The notes under the pieces: model-generated
Seen by the model: the letters and a program-made list of their open reading frames with translations, nothing else
What the model was told of the DNA's origin: nothing
Database searches by the model: none
Made by a program: the position numbers and the translations under genes
Shown here: positions 9,155-18,958 of the stretch, piece after piece
Numbering within the stretch: the stretch's first letter is position 1
Layout: every line of letters starts with the position of its first letter
From: Gemmatimonas sp.
Lineage (GTDB): Bacteria > Gemmatimonadota > Gemmatimonadetes > Gemmatimonadales > Gemmatimonadaceae
NCBI GenBank assembly: GCA_025361705.1
Contig: JANYJW010000068.1
Location: 1 to 38,935 of the forward strand
Direction of reading: 5' to 3'
DNA length: 38,935 nt

Positions 9155-10440
9155 TGATCTCTCGAGCTGTCCGTGCATTCGGAGTGCTGTGCCTGTGCCC
9201 GTTTGTGGCTGTCGCGCAGGATACGATTCCCCAGGGCGTCCGCGTGGGCCTCACGTACGACCCGAGTTCGCGTCCGGGCGTGTTCATCACCGCCGTTGGC
9301 GGCCCCGCCGGCGACTCGGTGCGGGCAATCCTGGCGCGCGACCTCGACTTCGGCGATCGCCTGACGGTCATCAGCGCCGAGGCCGGGCCACCGCCCACGG
9401 GCGCCATCAACTATGCCCTCTATGCCAAGCTGACCGCCTCGGCCATCGTGCAGGCGTCGGTGACGCCGCAGGGTTCGCTGCATGTGGCCGTGCACGACGT
9501 GGCCGGCAAGCGCGTGCTGAATGTGGGCGACTTCGCCTTCGGCACGGCGGCCACCTATTCGTCGGCGTGGCGCATGGCCGTGCACCGGGCGAGTGACGAG
9601 GTGGAACGGTGGGTGACGTCCACACGTGGGATTGCCGCGACGCGAGTTTTGTACGTGCGGGACCAGCGCCTGTATATCGTCGACTCCGATGGTGCCAACC
9701 TCACGCCCGTTGGCGTGGGCGGGACGGCACTCTCGCCGGCCTGGCACCCGACCGGGCGCTATGTGGCCTACACGCAGATGGCTGACGATGGCACGCACAT
9801 CGTGGTGCGGGACATCATCAGCGGCCAGGGGCGGCGCGTGCCCGATCTCGGGGGGAGCAACGTCACCCCGGCCTTTTCGCCGGACGGCAGTACGCTGGTC
9901 TACTCGGCCGGTGATGACGGCACCGATCTGTACGCGGTGAGCCCGTTCGGCTCCGAAGCGCCGCGCCGCGTGACCGTCGGACACGGCAGTCCGAGCTCAT
10001 CGCCGACCTTCAGTCCGGACGGGCGCAAGATCGCGTTTACCTCGGGTCGCCTCGGTCATCCTGAGGTGTATATTACGGATGCTGATGGCACGAACGCGGA
10101 GTTGTTGACCGAGAAGGCGGCGGTGGAGCAGCCGTACCGCACCGATCCTGATTGGTCGCCGGATGGTCGCAACGTTGCGTTCACGTCGCAGGAAGGCCCG
10201 AACCTGCAGGTCATGATGATCAATGTGCGTGATCGCAAAGTCCGGCAACTGACCGGCGACGCGCGCAACGAAAATCCGTCATGGGCGCCCGATGCGCGGC
10301 ACATCGTCTTTACGTCGACGCGCAGCGGCGCCAAGCAGTTGTGGGTGCTGGATACCGAATCAGGACGTACGCGGCAGTTGACGCGAGGCGCTGGTGTGGC
10401 GCGTCAGGCGGCGTGGTCCCCACGCATGGAACAACCGTAG
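9154..10440 (+). CDS. tolB: Tol-Pal system beta-propeller protein TolB
   Basis: TolB is the periplasmic link between TolA and the lipoprotein Pal. The 428-residue product carries a Sec signal peptide (ISRAVRAFGVLCLCPFVAVAQ) and an N-terminal alpha/beta domain. A C-terminal propeller of PD40 repeats follows, each with the SPDG-type loop: ALSPAWHPTGRYVAYT, TPAFSPDGSTLVYS, SPTFSPDGRKIAFTS, DPDWSPDGRNVAFTS, NPSWAPDARHIVFTS. The ATG at 9154 shares its A with the stop of the preceding gene; a GTG one codon upstream (9151) is an equally coupled alternative. Length and repeat number match the family. Confidence 0.96.
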   Translation: MISRAVRAFGVLCLCPFVAVAQDTIPQGVRVGLTYDPSSRPGVFITAVGGPAGDSVRAILARDLDFGDRLTVISAEAGPPPTGAINYALYAKLTASAIVQASVTPQGSLHVAVHDVAGKRVLNVGDFAFGTAATYSSAWRMAVHRASDEVERWVTSTRGIAATRVLYVRDQRLYIVDSDGANLTPVGVGGTALSPAWHPTGRYVAYTQMADDGTHIVVRDIISGQGRRVPDLGGSNVTPAFSPDGSTLVYSAGDDGTDLYAVSPFGSEAPRRVTVGHGSPSSSPTFSPDGRKIAFTSGRLGHPEVYITDADGTNAELLTEKAAVEQPYRTDPDWSPDGRNVAFTSQEGPNLQVMMINVRDRKVRQLTGDARNENPSWAPDARHIVFTSTRSGAKQLWVLDTESGRTRQLTRGAGVARQAAWSPRMEQP

Positions 10441-10474
10441 TCGCTTTCGATCGACCCCCACTGGAGACTCTGTC

Positions 10475-11089
10475 ATGCACGCTCGCATTCGCTCGCTCGC
10501 CCTGGCCGCGCTGGCGCTCTCGGCTGTGACCACGACCGCCTGCAAGAAGAAGCCGGTCCTGGCGCCGCCGCCGGCCCCCGTGGTGAAGCCGTTCAACCAG
10601 GATTCTGCCAACGCGGCCGAAGCCGCCAAGCGCGCTGCCGCCGAAGCGGCCGCCAAGGCCGCTGCCGACAAGGCCGCCGCCGAAGCCGCCGCCAGGTACG
10701 CGGCAGCGGTTGCCGCGGCAAAGGCCTCGTTCGCGACGCCCGTCTACTTCGATTACGACAAGGCCGAGATTCGTGACGACCAGAAGGCCGCGCTCGAAGC
10801 CAAGCTGCCGATCTTCCAGGCGAACGCCGACATGCGCATCCGCATCGCGGGCAACACCGACAACCGCGGCTCGGACGAGTACAACATGGTGCTCGGCCAG
10901 AAGCGTGCGGCCGAGGTCAAGCGGTACCTCGTGGCGCGCGGCATCGACGCCGGCCGCATCGACGTCGTGAGCTTCGGGGAAGAGCGCCCGGCCGTGGCCG
11001 CGGACACCGAAGACGCGTGGGGCAAGAACCGCCGCGACGAGTTCGAAATCATCGCCGGCGCCAACCCGTTCAAGCTGCCCGGCAAGTGA
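10475..11089 (+). CDS. pal: peptidoglycan-associated lipoprotein Pal
   Basis: Pal tethers the outer membrane to peptidoglycan and is recycled by TolB. The ATG at 10475, preceded by GGAG, gives 204 residues with a lipobox ending in Cys23. An Ala/Glu/Lys-rich segment predicted to be helical follows (about residues 47-83), then an OmpA-like domain containing VYFDYDKAEIRDDQK, the peptidoglycan-binding loop AGNTDNRGSDEYNMVLGQKRA and KNRRDEFEI. The Ala-rich arm between lipid anchor and OmpA domain is longer than in E. coli Pal, which has a short flexible linker. An upstream in-frame start at 10394 overlaps tolB and would bury the signal peptide, so it is rejected. Confidence 0.95.
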   Translation: MHARIRSLALAALALSAVTTTACKKKPVLAPPPAPVVKPFNQDSANAAEAAKRAAAEAAAKAAADKAAAEAAARYAAAVAAAKASFATPVYFDYDKAEIRDDQKAALEAKLPIFQANADMRIRIAGNTDNRGSDEYNMVLGQKRAAEVKRYLVARGIDAGRIDVVSFGEERPAVAADTEDAWGKNRRDEFEIIAGANPFKLPGK

Positions 11090-11100
11090 CCGCTCGCTGC

Positions 11101-11901
11101 ATGCGGTTGTTGATTGCTCCGGCCGTCATTCTGGCGGCCGGGGCGTGCTTTGCGACGCGCAATGACGTGCGCACCCTGCAGGCCGACATCGCGGTACTGC
11201 AGGCGTCGGCCGCGCGAGCGGCGCATGCCGACACGCTGCAGGCGGTGCAACTGCGCCAGATCACGCAGGCGCTGGCTGCCGTGGCCGACTCGCTGCGACA
11301 GGCGTCGGTGACGCTGCAGCGCTTCCAGGGTGATGTGCAGATGTCCATGCACAGCGTCTCGCAGCAACTGCTGTCCATCCAGGAACTCACCGGGCAGAGC
11401 CGCAAGCAGGTGGATGCGCTGCGTGCCCAGCTCGAGGCGCGCGCCAACGAGCCCGTGGCGGCACCGACGACTGTGCCGCCGGTCGCGGGCGCTCCGGCGG
11501 CCTCGGCAACGCCGGGCGCGCCGGCTCCTGGACCGTACCAGTTGATGGAAATGGGGCGGCAGCAGTTGGCACGCGGCGCCTCGTCCGCGGCGCGGGCCGC
11601 GTTCAGCGACCTGCTCACGCAGTATCCCACGTCCGACTTGGCATCCGAAGCGCAGTACTGGATTGCCGAAGCCTATGCGTCGGCGGGGAACGCGCCGGAG
11701 GCCGACTCGGTGTTTGCACTCGTCGCGGAAAAGTATCCGACGGCAGAGCGCGCCCCGGTGGCCATCTACAAGCGCGCCCTGGCGCTCAAGGTGGCAGGCC
11801 AGACGCGGCAGGCTCGGCTCCTGTTCCAGCAGGTGCTCGACAAGTACCCCAAGTCCCAAGAGGCCACGCTTGCGGCCGCGATGCTTCGGGACCTGAAGTA
11901 A
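11101..11901 (+). CDS. cpoB: Tol-Pal system protein YbgF/CpoB, lipoprotein form
   Basis: CpoB coordinates peptidoglycan synthesis with outer-membrane constriction. The 266-residue product from ATG 11101 has a lipobox (VILAAGAC, Cys16). A coiled-coil follows (about residues 18-115, rich in Leu/Gln/Ala heptads such as VRTLQADIAVLQASAARAA), then an Ala/Pro/Thr linker, and C-terminal TPR repeats from about residue 145 (YQLMEMGRQQLARGASSAARAAF ... YPTSDLASEAQYWIAEAYASAG). Enterobacterial CpoB is a soluble periplasmic protein with a signal peptidase I site, so a lipidated form is a variation. It lies 11 bases after pal, the canonical last gene of the tol-pal cluster. Confidence 0.9.
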   Translation: MRLLIAPAVILAAGACFATRNDVRTLQADIAVLQASAARAAHADTLQAVQLRQITQALAAVADSLRQASVTLQRFQGDVQMSMHSVSQQLLSIQELTGQSRKQVDALRAQLEARANEPVAAPTTVPPVAGAPAASATPGAPAPGPYQLMEMGRQQLARGASSAARAAFSDLLTQYPTSDLASEAQYWIAEAYASAGNAPEADSVFALVAEKYPTAERAPVAIYKRALALKVAGQTRQARLLFQQVLDKYPKSQEATLAAAMLRDLK

Positions 11902-11913
11902 CGAGGGGGCGGA

Positions 11914-12714
11914 GTGGCCGAGCGGGAGCGTGACCAGCAGGCGGAGATGCCGTTCCTCGACCACCTCGAGGAGCTGCGCTGGCGGCTGCTCTGGAGTGGG
12001 GCGGCGTTGCTGGTCGGCTTCTTCGTCGCGTTCACGCTGATCAGCAACTTCGACGTCATCGGGATACTGGCCTTTCCGGCCAGGGAATTCCTGCACGGCG
12101 GCAAGCTCATCTACACGCATCCTGCCGACCCGTTCTCGATCTTGATGAACGTGTCCTTCGGCGTGGGCATCGTGCTCGCCAGCCCGGTCATCGTGTACCA
12201 GGTCTGGGCGTTCCTGTCGCCTGCGCTGCACACGCACGAGAAGCGCGTGATCATCCCGGTGCTCATTGGCGCGGCCGGGCTCTTCCTGATCGGCTGCACG
12301 CTGTCGGCGCTGTGGGTGCTGCCCATCACGCTGGAGCTGCTGGGCGGCATCTCGTCGGCCTCGCTGCAGCAGATGATCTCCGCGTCCGAGTATTTCTCGT
12401 TTGCCGTGGCGCTCACGCTGGCGTTCGGGGCGGTCTTCGAGCTGCCGATCCTGATTCTCGCGCTCACGGCGCTTGGGCTCGTGACGCCCAAGTTGCTGTC
12501 GACGTATCGCCGGCACTCGTTTGTCGGGATGCTCATCTTGTCGGCGATCATCACGCCGGGCGACATGATCATCTCGACGCTGATGCTCTTCATCCCGCTG
12601 TACGGGCTGTACGAGCTGAGCATCATCATGTCGTGGTTCGTGTATCGAGCCAAGCAGAAGCGGGCCCGCCGCGAGGAGGAGGCAGAGCGCAGCGCGGCCG
12701 CCTCGGGCCGGTGA
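11914..12714 (+). CDS. tatC: Sec-independent protein translocase TatC
   Basis: TatC is the multi-spanning receptor for twin-arginine signal peptides. The 266-residue product has the conserved cytoplasmic N-terminus MPFLDHLEELRWRL and six hydrophobic segments, including FFVAFTLISNFDVIGILAF, VIIPVLIGAAGLFLIGCTL and FAVALTLAFGAVFELPILILAL. The FGxxFExP-type motif (FGAVFELP) is typical of the family. The C-terminal tail is highly charged (KQKRARREEEAERS). It starts with a GTG 13 bases after cpoB, and its TGA overlaps the following lptD-like ATG by one base. tatA is 12.6 kb away at 25347, so the Tat genes are split; no tatB was seen. Confidence 0.96.
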   Translation: MAERERDQQAEMPFLDHLEELRWRLLWSGAALLVGFFVAFTLISNFDVIGILAFPAREFLHGGKLIYTHPADPFSILMNVSFGVGIVLASPVIVYQVWAFLSPALHTHEKRVIIPVLIGAAGLFLIGCTLSALWVLPITLELLGGISSASLQQMISASEYFSFAVALTLAFGAVFELPILILALTALGLVTPKLLSTYRRHSFVGMLILSAIITPGDMIISTLMLFIPLYGLYELSIIMSWFVYRAKQKRARREEEAERSAAASGR

Positions 12715-15700
12715 TGCGCCGTCTGGCGGTCCGCCGGTCGATGCGAGGCGTGATTGCGCTGCGCACCACGCGTGCGCTGGCGTTCGTGCTGGCGTTTGCC
12801 GTCGGGGCCGGCGCGCAGATCCCCGGCACGCAGTCGGGGGGGCTGCCTGGAAGCGCGCGCAGCGTCCGTCAGCGGCCCATCGCCGCACCGCGTGCCGGCG
12901 CGGACACGGTCAAGCGCGACACCGCGCTCGTGCACTGGGTGCCCGCCGACTCGGTGGCGGCCGCGCTGATGCTGCGCAAGGGATACGAGGTGGTGCGGTA
13001 TCAGGCCGATTTCGTGCACTTCCTGGCCGGCGATCGCACCATCACGCTCATCGGCACCAAGGGCGAACGCGCGGTGGTCGAGCGCGAGCCGTCGCTCATC
13101 ACCGCCGACACCATCACCTACAGCGACTCCACCAACAAGGCGCTGGCGCTCGGGCCGGCCATCGTCGTGCGCGAGAAGGGGCGTGACGACGTCAACGCCA
13201 GCGGGCACACGACGTACGACATCACCAGCAAGCAGGGCACGGGCACCAACATCCGGACGGTGGAGAACAGCGGCGAGCGCTGGGTGGTGTCGGCGCACGT
13301 GGGCGGCTTTGCCGGCGACTCGGCGACAGGGCAGGCGACGTATGGCCGTGTCGGCACCATCACGAGCTGCGAAGACTCGCTGCCGCACTACCATTTTCAG
13401 TCCCGCGAAATCAAGATGGTGGCCAAGCACATGATGGTGGCGCGCCCGGCGGTGCTGTACCTGCAGGGCGTTCCCGTCTTCTGGCTGCCGTTCGTCTTTC
13501 AGGACATCCGGTCGGGGCGCCGCAGTGGCATCCTCACGCCGCGCTTTGGCTTTGCCGAACTCGTGCGCAACAGCCCCACGTACCGCCGCACCATCGAGGA
13601 CATCGGCTATTACGTCGCGCTCAGCGACTACACGGACATCGCCGTCTCGATGGACTGGCGGTCGTCGGCGCGCGCGACCGTCGCCGATCCCGGCTGGGTG
13701 CGGCTCAACAGCCAGATCCGGTATCGCTGGCTCAACCGGTTCATGCAGGGCGGCTTCGCCGTCTCGCAGCACAGCCTGAGCACGGGCTCGTCCAACACGC
13801 AGCTGTCGTGGAACCACACGCAGGAATTTTCGGCGACGTCGCGCCTGACGGCCAACCTCAACTACGTCACGAGCACCAGCGTGCAGCGCCAGACGGCGCT
13901 GAATGCGAAGACGGCGCTGGCCACCATCAGCTCGATGCTCAACTACTCGCGCAGCGTCGGCCCATTTGCGCTGTCGGTGGGCGGCACGCGCCGGCAGTAC
14001 CCGGGGCGCGACCAGGTCGATCAGGACTTCCCGAGCGTCAACGTCTCGTCCAAGGCCATCCAGGTCGGGCGCTTCATCGAGTGGACGCCGTCGTTCAACC
14101 TGTCGTCGTCGAGCAGTCGGCATCTCGACGCGCAGGGCGACTTCAAGTTCCGCTATTTCGACCGCAACGGCGTGCTCGACTCCACGCGCTTCGACCGCTC
14201 CACGCAGGCCACCACCGCCGCGCTCAACACGCCGTTCAAGATCGGCAAGTTCAACCTGCCGCTCTCGTTCAGCTACAGCGACCGGCTCAACGATTTTCCC
14301 GAGGTGCGGCTGATCGTCAATCCGGTCGACACGAGCCGGCGCGAGACGCGCGTCTACAGCCGCACCTACCTCACGTCGCTCGACTGGCGGACGGCCATCA
14401 CGCTGCCGACGTTCTTTCAGGGGACGTGGAACGTGGTGCCCAGCGTGTCGATGGAAAACGTCGACCCGTCGGGCTACTTCGTGCGCTCCGAGCGCACGGG
14501 GGGCAACTTCATCTCCCAGCGCAAGCGCCTGTCGTGGGGCGTCGGCATCGCGCCCTCGTTCTTCGGCCTCACGCGCTGGGGCATCGGCCCGGTGGCACGC
14601 TTCCGGCACTCCATCACGCCAACGCTGTCATGGTCGTTCGCCCCGCAGTCGCAGGTGAGTGACGAGTTCCTCGCCGCGCTCGGCAAGACGCGCGCCGACT
14701 ACCTGGGCGCGCTCGCGCAGAATCGGCTCTCCTTCGGCTTCAATCAGGCGTTCGAAGCCAAGCTGAAGAAGGCCGCGTCCGACACGACGCCGGGGACTGA
14801 CGGCAAGAAGATCAAGCTGCTCTCGCTCGGCTTCACGCCGCTCGTCTATGATTTTGAGCGCGCCAAGAAGACCGGACGCAGCGGATTCGCCACCGACCGC
14901 ATGAACATCAGCGTCAACTCCGACCTGCTGCCCGGCCTCACGTTCGACATGGGCTACTCGCTCTTCGAGGGGTCGGTGCTCAGCGACACCGCGCGCTTCG
15001 GGCCGTACCGCGAGTCCGTGTCGGCGTCGATGCAGATCACCCGCGATACGCCGATCATCCGCTGGATCGCGTCGCTCTTCGGCGCGCGCGGCGATACCCT
15101 GCCGACCATGGGCCAGCAGGGCGGCGGCGGGAACGTGGCGATGGGGTCGGCGATGGGCGGCGGCATGAACCAGGTGGCCGGCACCGGCATGCGGCAGCAA
15201 CTCGTGACGGTGCCCACGGGACGCGGCTTCCAGGCGAGCATCAGCCTCAGCGCCAATCGGCAGCGCCCGCCCGGCGGGGATGGACGCGTCGTGCAGTACG
15301 ACCCCACCATCCAGTGTCAGGCGCTCAAGACCAATCCCATCCAGTACGACGTCTGCGTGCGCAATGCGCTCGCCGCGCCGCCGGTGGACTACACGCAGTT
15401 CTCGGCCACCACCGCTGGCGGCTCGTTCTTCCGCATCCCGCCGCAGACGAGCATCAACTGGCGCACCAGTTTTGACCTGACACCCAAGTGGTCGGCGCAG
15501 TGGAGCACGAGCTACGACGCCGTGCGCAAGGAGTTCGCCAGCCACCAGGTGACGCTGCAGCGCGACCTGCACGACTGGCGCGCGATGTTCGGATTCACGC
15601 AGGCCCCCAACGGCAACTTCTCGTTCACGTTCTACGTGGCGCTCAAGGCCGAACCCGACCTCAAATTCAACTTCGACCGCGCCAGCTACCGGCAAAGTCT

Positions 15701-15716
15701 CGTACCCCTGCCATGA
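12714..15716 (+). CDS. lptD: LptD-like LPS-assembly outer membrane protein
   Basis: LptD is the outer-membrane barrel that inserts lipopolysaccharide. The 1000-residue product has a signal peptide (LALAFVLAFAVGAGAQ region, cleavage near residue 37). An OstA/LptA-like beta-jellyroll follows (about residues 85-215: DADTITYSDSTNKALALG, GTKGERAVVEREPS-type strands), then a large beta-barrel starting with AVLYLQGVPVFWLPFVFQD and the characteristic RRSGILTPRFG turn. Many alternating aromatic strands run to the last residues. The sequence is divergent from proteobacterial LptD, and a Gly/Met-rich loop (GGGGNVAMGSAMGGGMNQ) is inserted near residues 803-822. The start at 12714 is chosen because it overlaps the tatC stop and precedes the signal peptide. 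The stop overlaps the hutH ATG. Confidence 0.82.
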   Translation: MRRLAVRRSMRGVIALRTTRALAFVLAFAVGAGAQIPGTQSGGLPGSARSVRQRPIAAPRAGADTVKRDTALVHWVPADSVAAALMLRKGYEVVRYQADFVHFLAGDRTITLIGTKGERAVVEREPSLITADTITYSDSTNKALALGPAIVVREKGRDDVNASGHTTYDITSKQGTGTNIRTVENSGERWVVSAHVGGFAGDSATGQATYGRVGTITSCEDSLPHYHFQSREIKMVAKHMMVARPAVLYLQGVPVFWLPFVFQDIRSGRRSGILTPRFGFAELVRNSPTYRRTIEDIGYYVALSDYTDIAVSMDWRSSARATVADPGWVRLNSQIRYRWLNRFMQGGFAVSQHSLSTGSSNTQLSWNHTQEFSATSRLTANLNYVTSTSVQRQTALNAKTALATISSMLNYSRSVGPFALSVGGTRRQYPGRDQVDQDFPSVNVSSKAIQVGRFIEWTPSFNLSSSSSRHLDAQGDFKFRYFDRNGVLDSTRFDRSTQATTAALNTPFKIGKFNLPLSFSYSDRLNDFPEVRLIVNPVDTSRRETRVYSRTYLTSLDWRTAITLPTFFQGTWNVVPSVSMENVDPSGYFVRSERTGGNFISQRKRLSWGVGIAPSFFGLTRWGIGPVARFRHSITPTLSWSFAPQSQVSDEFLAALGKTRADYLGALAQNRLSFGFNQAFEAKLKKAASDTTPGTDGKKIKLLSLGFTPLVYDFERAKKTGRSGFATDRMNISVNSDLLPGLTFDMGYSLFEGSVLSDTARFGPYRESVSASMQITRDTPIIRWIASLFGARGDTLPTMGQQGGGGNVAMGSAMGGGMNQVAGTGMRQQLVTVPTGRGFQASISLSANRQRPPGGDGRVVQYDPTIQCQALKTNPIQYDVCVRNALAAPPVDYTQFSATTAGGSFFRIPPQTSINWRTSFDLTPKWSAQWSTSYDAVRKEFASHQVTLQRDLHDWRAMFGFTQAPNGNFSFTFYVALKAEPDLKFNFDRASYRQSLVPLP

Positions 15717-17230
15717 CCCAGATCACTCCGCTCGCGCTCGACGGCTGCTCGCTCGCCATTGCCGACGTGCACGCCGTGGCCGTGGGCCGCCGCCCGGTGG
15801 CCGTTTCGGATGCGGCGCGCACGCGCATGCGCGCCACGCGCGCCGTCGTCGCCGACATCGTGGCGCGCAACGAGGTCGTCTACGGCGTCACCACCGGCTT
15901 CGGCAAGCTCTCCAACTTCTCCATTCCGCCGGAGAAGCTGGCACAGCTGCAGGTGAACCTCGTGCGCTCCCACGCGGCCGGCGTCGGCCCCGAACTGCCG
16001 GAGCGCGAGGTGCGTGCGATGATGCTCCTGCGCGCCAACGTCATTGCCAAGGGATTCTCCGGCGCGCGTCCCGACCTGCCCGACCTCCTCTGCGCGATGC
16101 TCAACGCGGGCCTCTGGCCCGTGGTGCGCGAGCAGGGGTCGGTGGGGGCAAGCGGCGATCTCGCCCCGCTCGCGGCGCTCGCCGTGTCGCTCATCGGCGA
16201 GGGAGAACTCAACACCGCCGATGGCCGCCGTCTCCCGGCCGCGCAGGCGCTGCAGTTCGCGGGGCTCACGCCGGTGACGTTGGGCCCCAAGGAAGGCATC
16301 ACGCTCATCAACGGCACGCAGACGCACACCGGCATCGCCGCGCTGGCCGTCGCCGACGCGCGCACGGTGTGGGAGTCGGCGCACGTCGCCGGTGCCATGT
16401 CACTCGAGGCGCTGCTGGGGACGCCGGTGGCCTTTGACGCGCGCATTCACGACGCGCGCGGCCAGGACGGCCAGCGCGACAGCGCCGCACGCCTGCGCAC
16501 GCTCCTCGACGGCAGCGCCCTGCGCGAATCCCACCGCGACAATGACCCGCGCGTGCAGGACGCCTACGCCCTGCGCTGCATGCCGCAGGTGCACGGCCCG
16601 GTGCTCGATGCCATCCGCTTCGCCGAGGGGATTATTGGGCGCGAACTCAATGCCGCCACGGACAACCCGCTCGTCTTCGACAACGGCGAGATGCTCAGTG
16701 GCGGCAATTTCCACGGGCAGGCCGTGGCCATGGCACTCGACTTTCTCGCCATCGCCATGACCAACCTTGCCACCATCGCCGAGCGCCGCATCGATCGCCT
16801 GGTGCATCCCGACCTCAACGAGGGACTGCCGCCGTTCCTCTCGGCCACGGCCGGGGTGAGCAGCGGCTTCATGATGGCGCAGGTGTCGGCCGCCGCGCTC
16901 GCCAGCGAGTGCAAGGTGCTGTCGCATCCGGCGAGCGTCGACACGATTCCCACCGATGGGTCCAAGGAAGACGTCGTCCCGATGGCCATGGGCGCGGCGT
17001 GGAAGCTGCGGCGCATCATCGGCAACGTGCAGCACATCCTGGGCATCGAGCTGATGTGCGCCGCACAGGGACTCGACTGCCGCCGCCCGCTGCGCAGCAG
17101 CCCGGCCGTGGAGCGCGCGCACGACACGGTGCGGCGCCACGTCGCGCCGCTCGGCGAAGATCGCGTGCTCACGCCCGACATCATCGCCCTCGCCGGCGCC
17201 GTGGCGCGCCGCGAGTTTGACGCTTCGTAG
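15713..17230 (+). CDS. hutH: histidine ammonia-lyase
   Basis: HutH deaminates L-histidine to urocanate, the first step of histidine degradation. The 505-residue product contains the Ala-Ser-Gly triad at residues 146-148 ([12 protein letters not shown]) that cyclises to the MIO electrophile. It also has the catalytic Tyr region [12 protein letters not shown], the substrate-binding [24 protein letters not shown] and the C-terminal [17 protein letters not shown]. All key residues are present, and length matches the usual 500-515. The ATG at 15713 overlaps the lptD-like TGA in an ATGA arrangement, so a catabolic gene is translationally coupled to an envelope gene. An extension to 15488 inside lptD is rejected as non-family sequence. 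Confidence 0.97.
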   Translation: MTQITPLALDGCSLAIADVHAVAVGRRPVAVSDAARTRMRATRAVVADIVARNEVVYGVTTGFGKLSNFSIPPEKLAQLQVNLVRSHAAGVGPELPEREVRAMMLLRANVIAKGFSGARPDLPDLLCAMLNAGLWPVVREQGSVGASGDLAPLAALAVSLIGEGELNTADGRRLPAAQALQFAGLTPVTLGPKEGITLINGTQTHTGIAALAVADARTVWESAHVAGAMSLEALLGTPVAFDARIHDARGQDGQRDSAARLRTLLDGSALRESHRDNDPRVQDAYALRCMPQVHGPVLDAIRFAEGIIGRELNAATDNPLVFDNGEMLSGGNFHGQAVAMALDFLAIAMTNLATIAERRIDRLVHPDLNEGLPPFLSATAGVSSGFMMAQVSAAALASECKVLSHPASVDTIPTDGSKEDVVPMAMGAAWKLRRIIGNVQHILGIELMCAAQGLDCRRPLRSSPAVERAHDTVRRHVAPLGEDRVLTPDIIALAGAVARREFDAS

Positions 17231-17241
17231 AGGATCGCGCA

Positions 17242-18900
17242 ATGACCGCCACCGCCCGTGAGGTCCGCGCGCCGCGCGGCACGACCCTCTCCTGCAAGGG
17301 CTGGCCGCAGGAAGCCGCCCTGCGCATGCTGATGAACAACCTCGACCCCGACGTCGCTGAACGCCCCGACGATCTCGTGGTCTACGGCGGCACCGGCAAG
17401 GCGGCGCGCAACTGGGACTGCTTCGACGCCATCGTCACGGCGCTGCGCGCGCTCGAGAATGATGAGACGCTGCTGGTGCAGAGTGGCAAGCCGGTGGCGG
17501 TCTTCCGCACGCACGCGCACGCGCCGCGCGTGCTGATTGCCAACAGCAACCTCGTGGGGCGCTTCGCCACGTGGGACCACTTCCGCGAGCTCGAACGACA
17601 GGGCCTGATGATGTATGGCCAGATGACGGCCGGCTCGTGGATCTACATCGGGTCGCAGGGCATCGTGCAGGGGACGTACGAGACGTTCGGCTCCCTCGCA
17701 CGCAAGCACTTCGACGGCACGCTCGCCGGCAAGTTCGTGCTCACGGCCGGACTCGGCGGCATGGGCGGCGCACAGCCGCTTGCCGCCACGATGCACGACG
17801 CGGCCTTCCTTGGCGTTGACGTCGATCCGTCGCGTATCCAGAAGCGTCTTGACACGGGCTACTGCGACCGCATGACCGCCAGCCTCGACGAGGCGCTCGC
17901 ATGGGTGCGCGAGGCGCAGGCGGCGCGGCGCGGACTCTCGGTGGGGCTCGTCGGCAACGCTGCCGACGTGCTCCCCGACCTCGTGCGCCGCGGCGTCATC
18001 CCCGACGTCGTCACCGACCAGACGAGCGCGCATGACATGCTGACCGGCTACGTGCCGGCTAGCCACACGTTGGCGGAGGCCTCCGCGCTCCGCACCAAGG
18101 ATCCCGCAGAATACGTGCGTCGCGCGACGGCCAGCGTGGTGGAGCACGTGCGCGCCATGCGCGCCATGCAGGACGCGGGCGCCATCGCCTTCGACTACGG
18201 CAACAACATCCGTACCGTGGCGCTCGACGCCGGGCTCGCTGATGCGTTCCGGATTCCGGGCTTCGTCCCGGAGTACATCCGTCCGCTCTTCTGCGAGGGC
18301 AAGGGGCCGTTCCGCTGGGCCGCGCTGTCGGGGGATCCCGCCGACATCGCGCGCACCGACGCCTTGGTGCTCGAGATGTTCCCGCACGACGAGCACCTGA
18401 AGCGCTGGATCACGATGGCGCGTGAGCGCATTCACTTTCAGGGGCTGCCGGCGCGCATCTGCTGGTTGGGGCAGGGCGACCGCGCGAAGTTCGGCGTGGC
18501 GCTCAACGACCTCGTCGCCAGCGGCGCACTGTCTGCGCCCATCGTCATCGGCCGCGACCATCTCGACACCGGCTCCGTGGCCTCGCCGTTCCGCGAGACG
18601 GAAGGCATGAAGGACGGCACGGATGCCGTGGCCGACTGGGCCATCCTCAACGCGTTGGTGAACGTGGCGAGTGGCGCGACGTGGGTGTCGTTCCATCACG
18701 GCGGCGGCGTGGGCATCGGCAACTCGCTGCACGCGGGCCAGGTGATTGTCGCCGATGGCACGCCCGAGATGCGCCTGCGCCTCGAGCGCGTGCTCACCAA
18801 CGATCCCGGCATGGGCGTCGCGCGGCACGCGGATGCGGGGTACGAGAGTGCCATTGACACGGCGCGCGCCACGGGGCTCAGGCTGCCGATGATTGGGTGA
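17242..18900 (+). CDS. hutU: urocanate hydratase
   Basis: HutU hydrates urocanate to imidazolonepropionate using tightly bound NAD as an electrophile. The 552-residue protein has the normal length and the diagnostic segments [33 protein letters not shown], the NAD-binding [36 protein letters not shown] and [24 protein letters not shown]. The active-site cysteine is expected in the [10 protein letters not shown] segment. The start is 11 bases after hutH and is preceded by AGAGG. The TGA stop is followed by 58 non-coding bases before the radical SAM gene. Confidence 0.98.
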   Translation: MTATAREVRAPRGTTLSCKGWPQEAALRMLMNNLDPDVAERPDDLVVYGGTGKAARNWDCFDAIVTALRALENDETLLVQSGKPVAVFRTHAHAPRVLIANSNLVGRFATWDHFRELERQGLMMYGQMTAGSWIYIGSQGIVQGTYETFGSLARKHFDGTLAGKFVLTAGLGGMGGAQPLAATMHDAAFLGVDVDPSRIQKRLDTGYCDRMTASLDEALAWVREAQAARRGLSVGLVGNAADVLPDLVRRGVIPDVVTDQTSAHDMLTGYVPASHTLAEASALRTKDPAEYVRRATASVVEHVRAMRAMQDAGAIAFDYGNNIRTVALDAGLADAFRIPGFVPEYIRPLFCEGKGPFRWAALSGDPADIARTDALVLEMFPHDEHLKRWITMARERIHFQGLPARICWLGQGDRAKFGVALNDLVASGALSAPIVIGRDHLDTGSVASPFRETEGMKDGTDAVADWAILNALVNVASGATWVSFHHGGGVGIGNSLHAGQVIVADGTPEMRLRLERVLTNDPGMGVARHADAGYESAIDTARATGLRLPMIG

Positions 18901-18942
18901 GTGCGACGCCAGCCGCACGCACGCCCCGACGCTGCCAGCGCC

Positions 18943-18948
18943 TATCAT
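18943..18948 (+). promoter_or_regulatory. -10-like box before the radical SAM gene
   Basis: TATCAT lies in the hutU to radical SAM gap and ends ten bases before the ATG at 18959. No Shine-Dalgarno lies between them and no good -35 box is visible. It may allow separate, nearly leaderless expression of the gene. Confidence 0.3.
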
Positions 18949-18958
18949 TCGCTCACCC

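Noticed and set aside
10753..12888. 711-codon minus-strand frame across pal, cpoB and tatC
   Set aside because: Runs antisense through three well-identified genes and has no family-like segment.
12111..14609. 832-codon open frame on the minus strand opposite tatC and the lptD-like gene
   Set aside because: Arg/His/Ala-rich composition without domains; it mirrors GC-skewed codon positions of the plus-strand genes, which have clear families.
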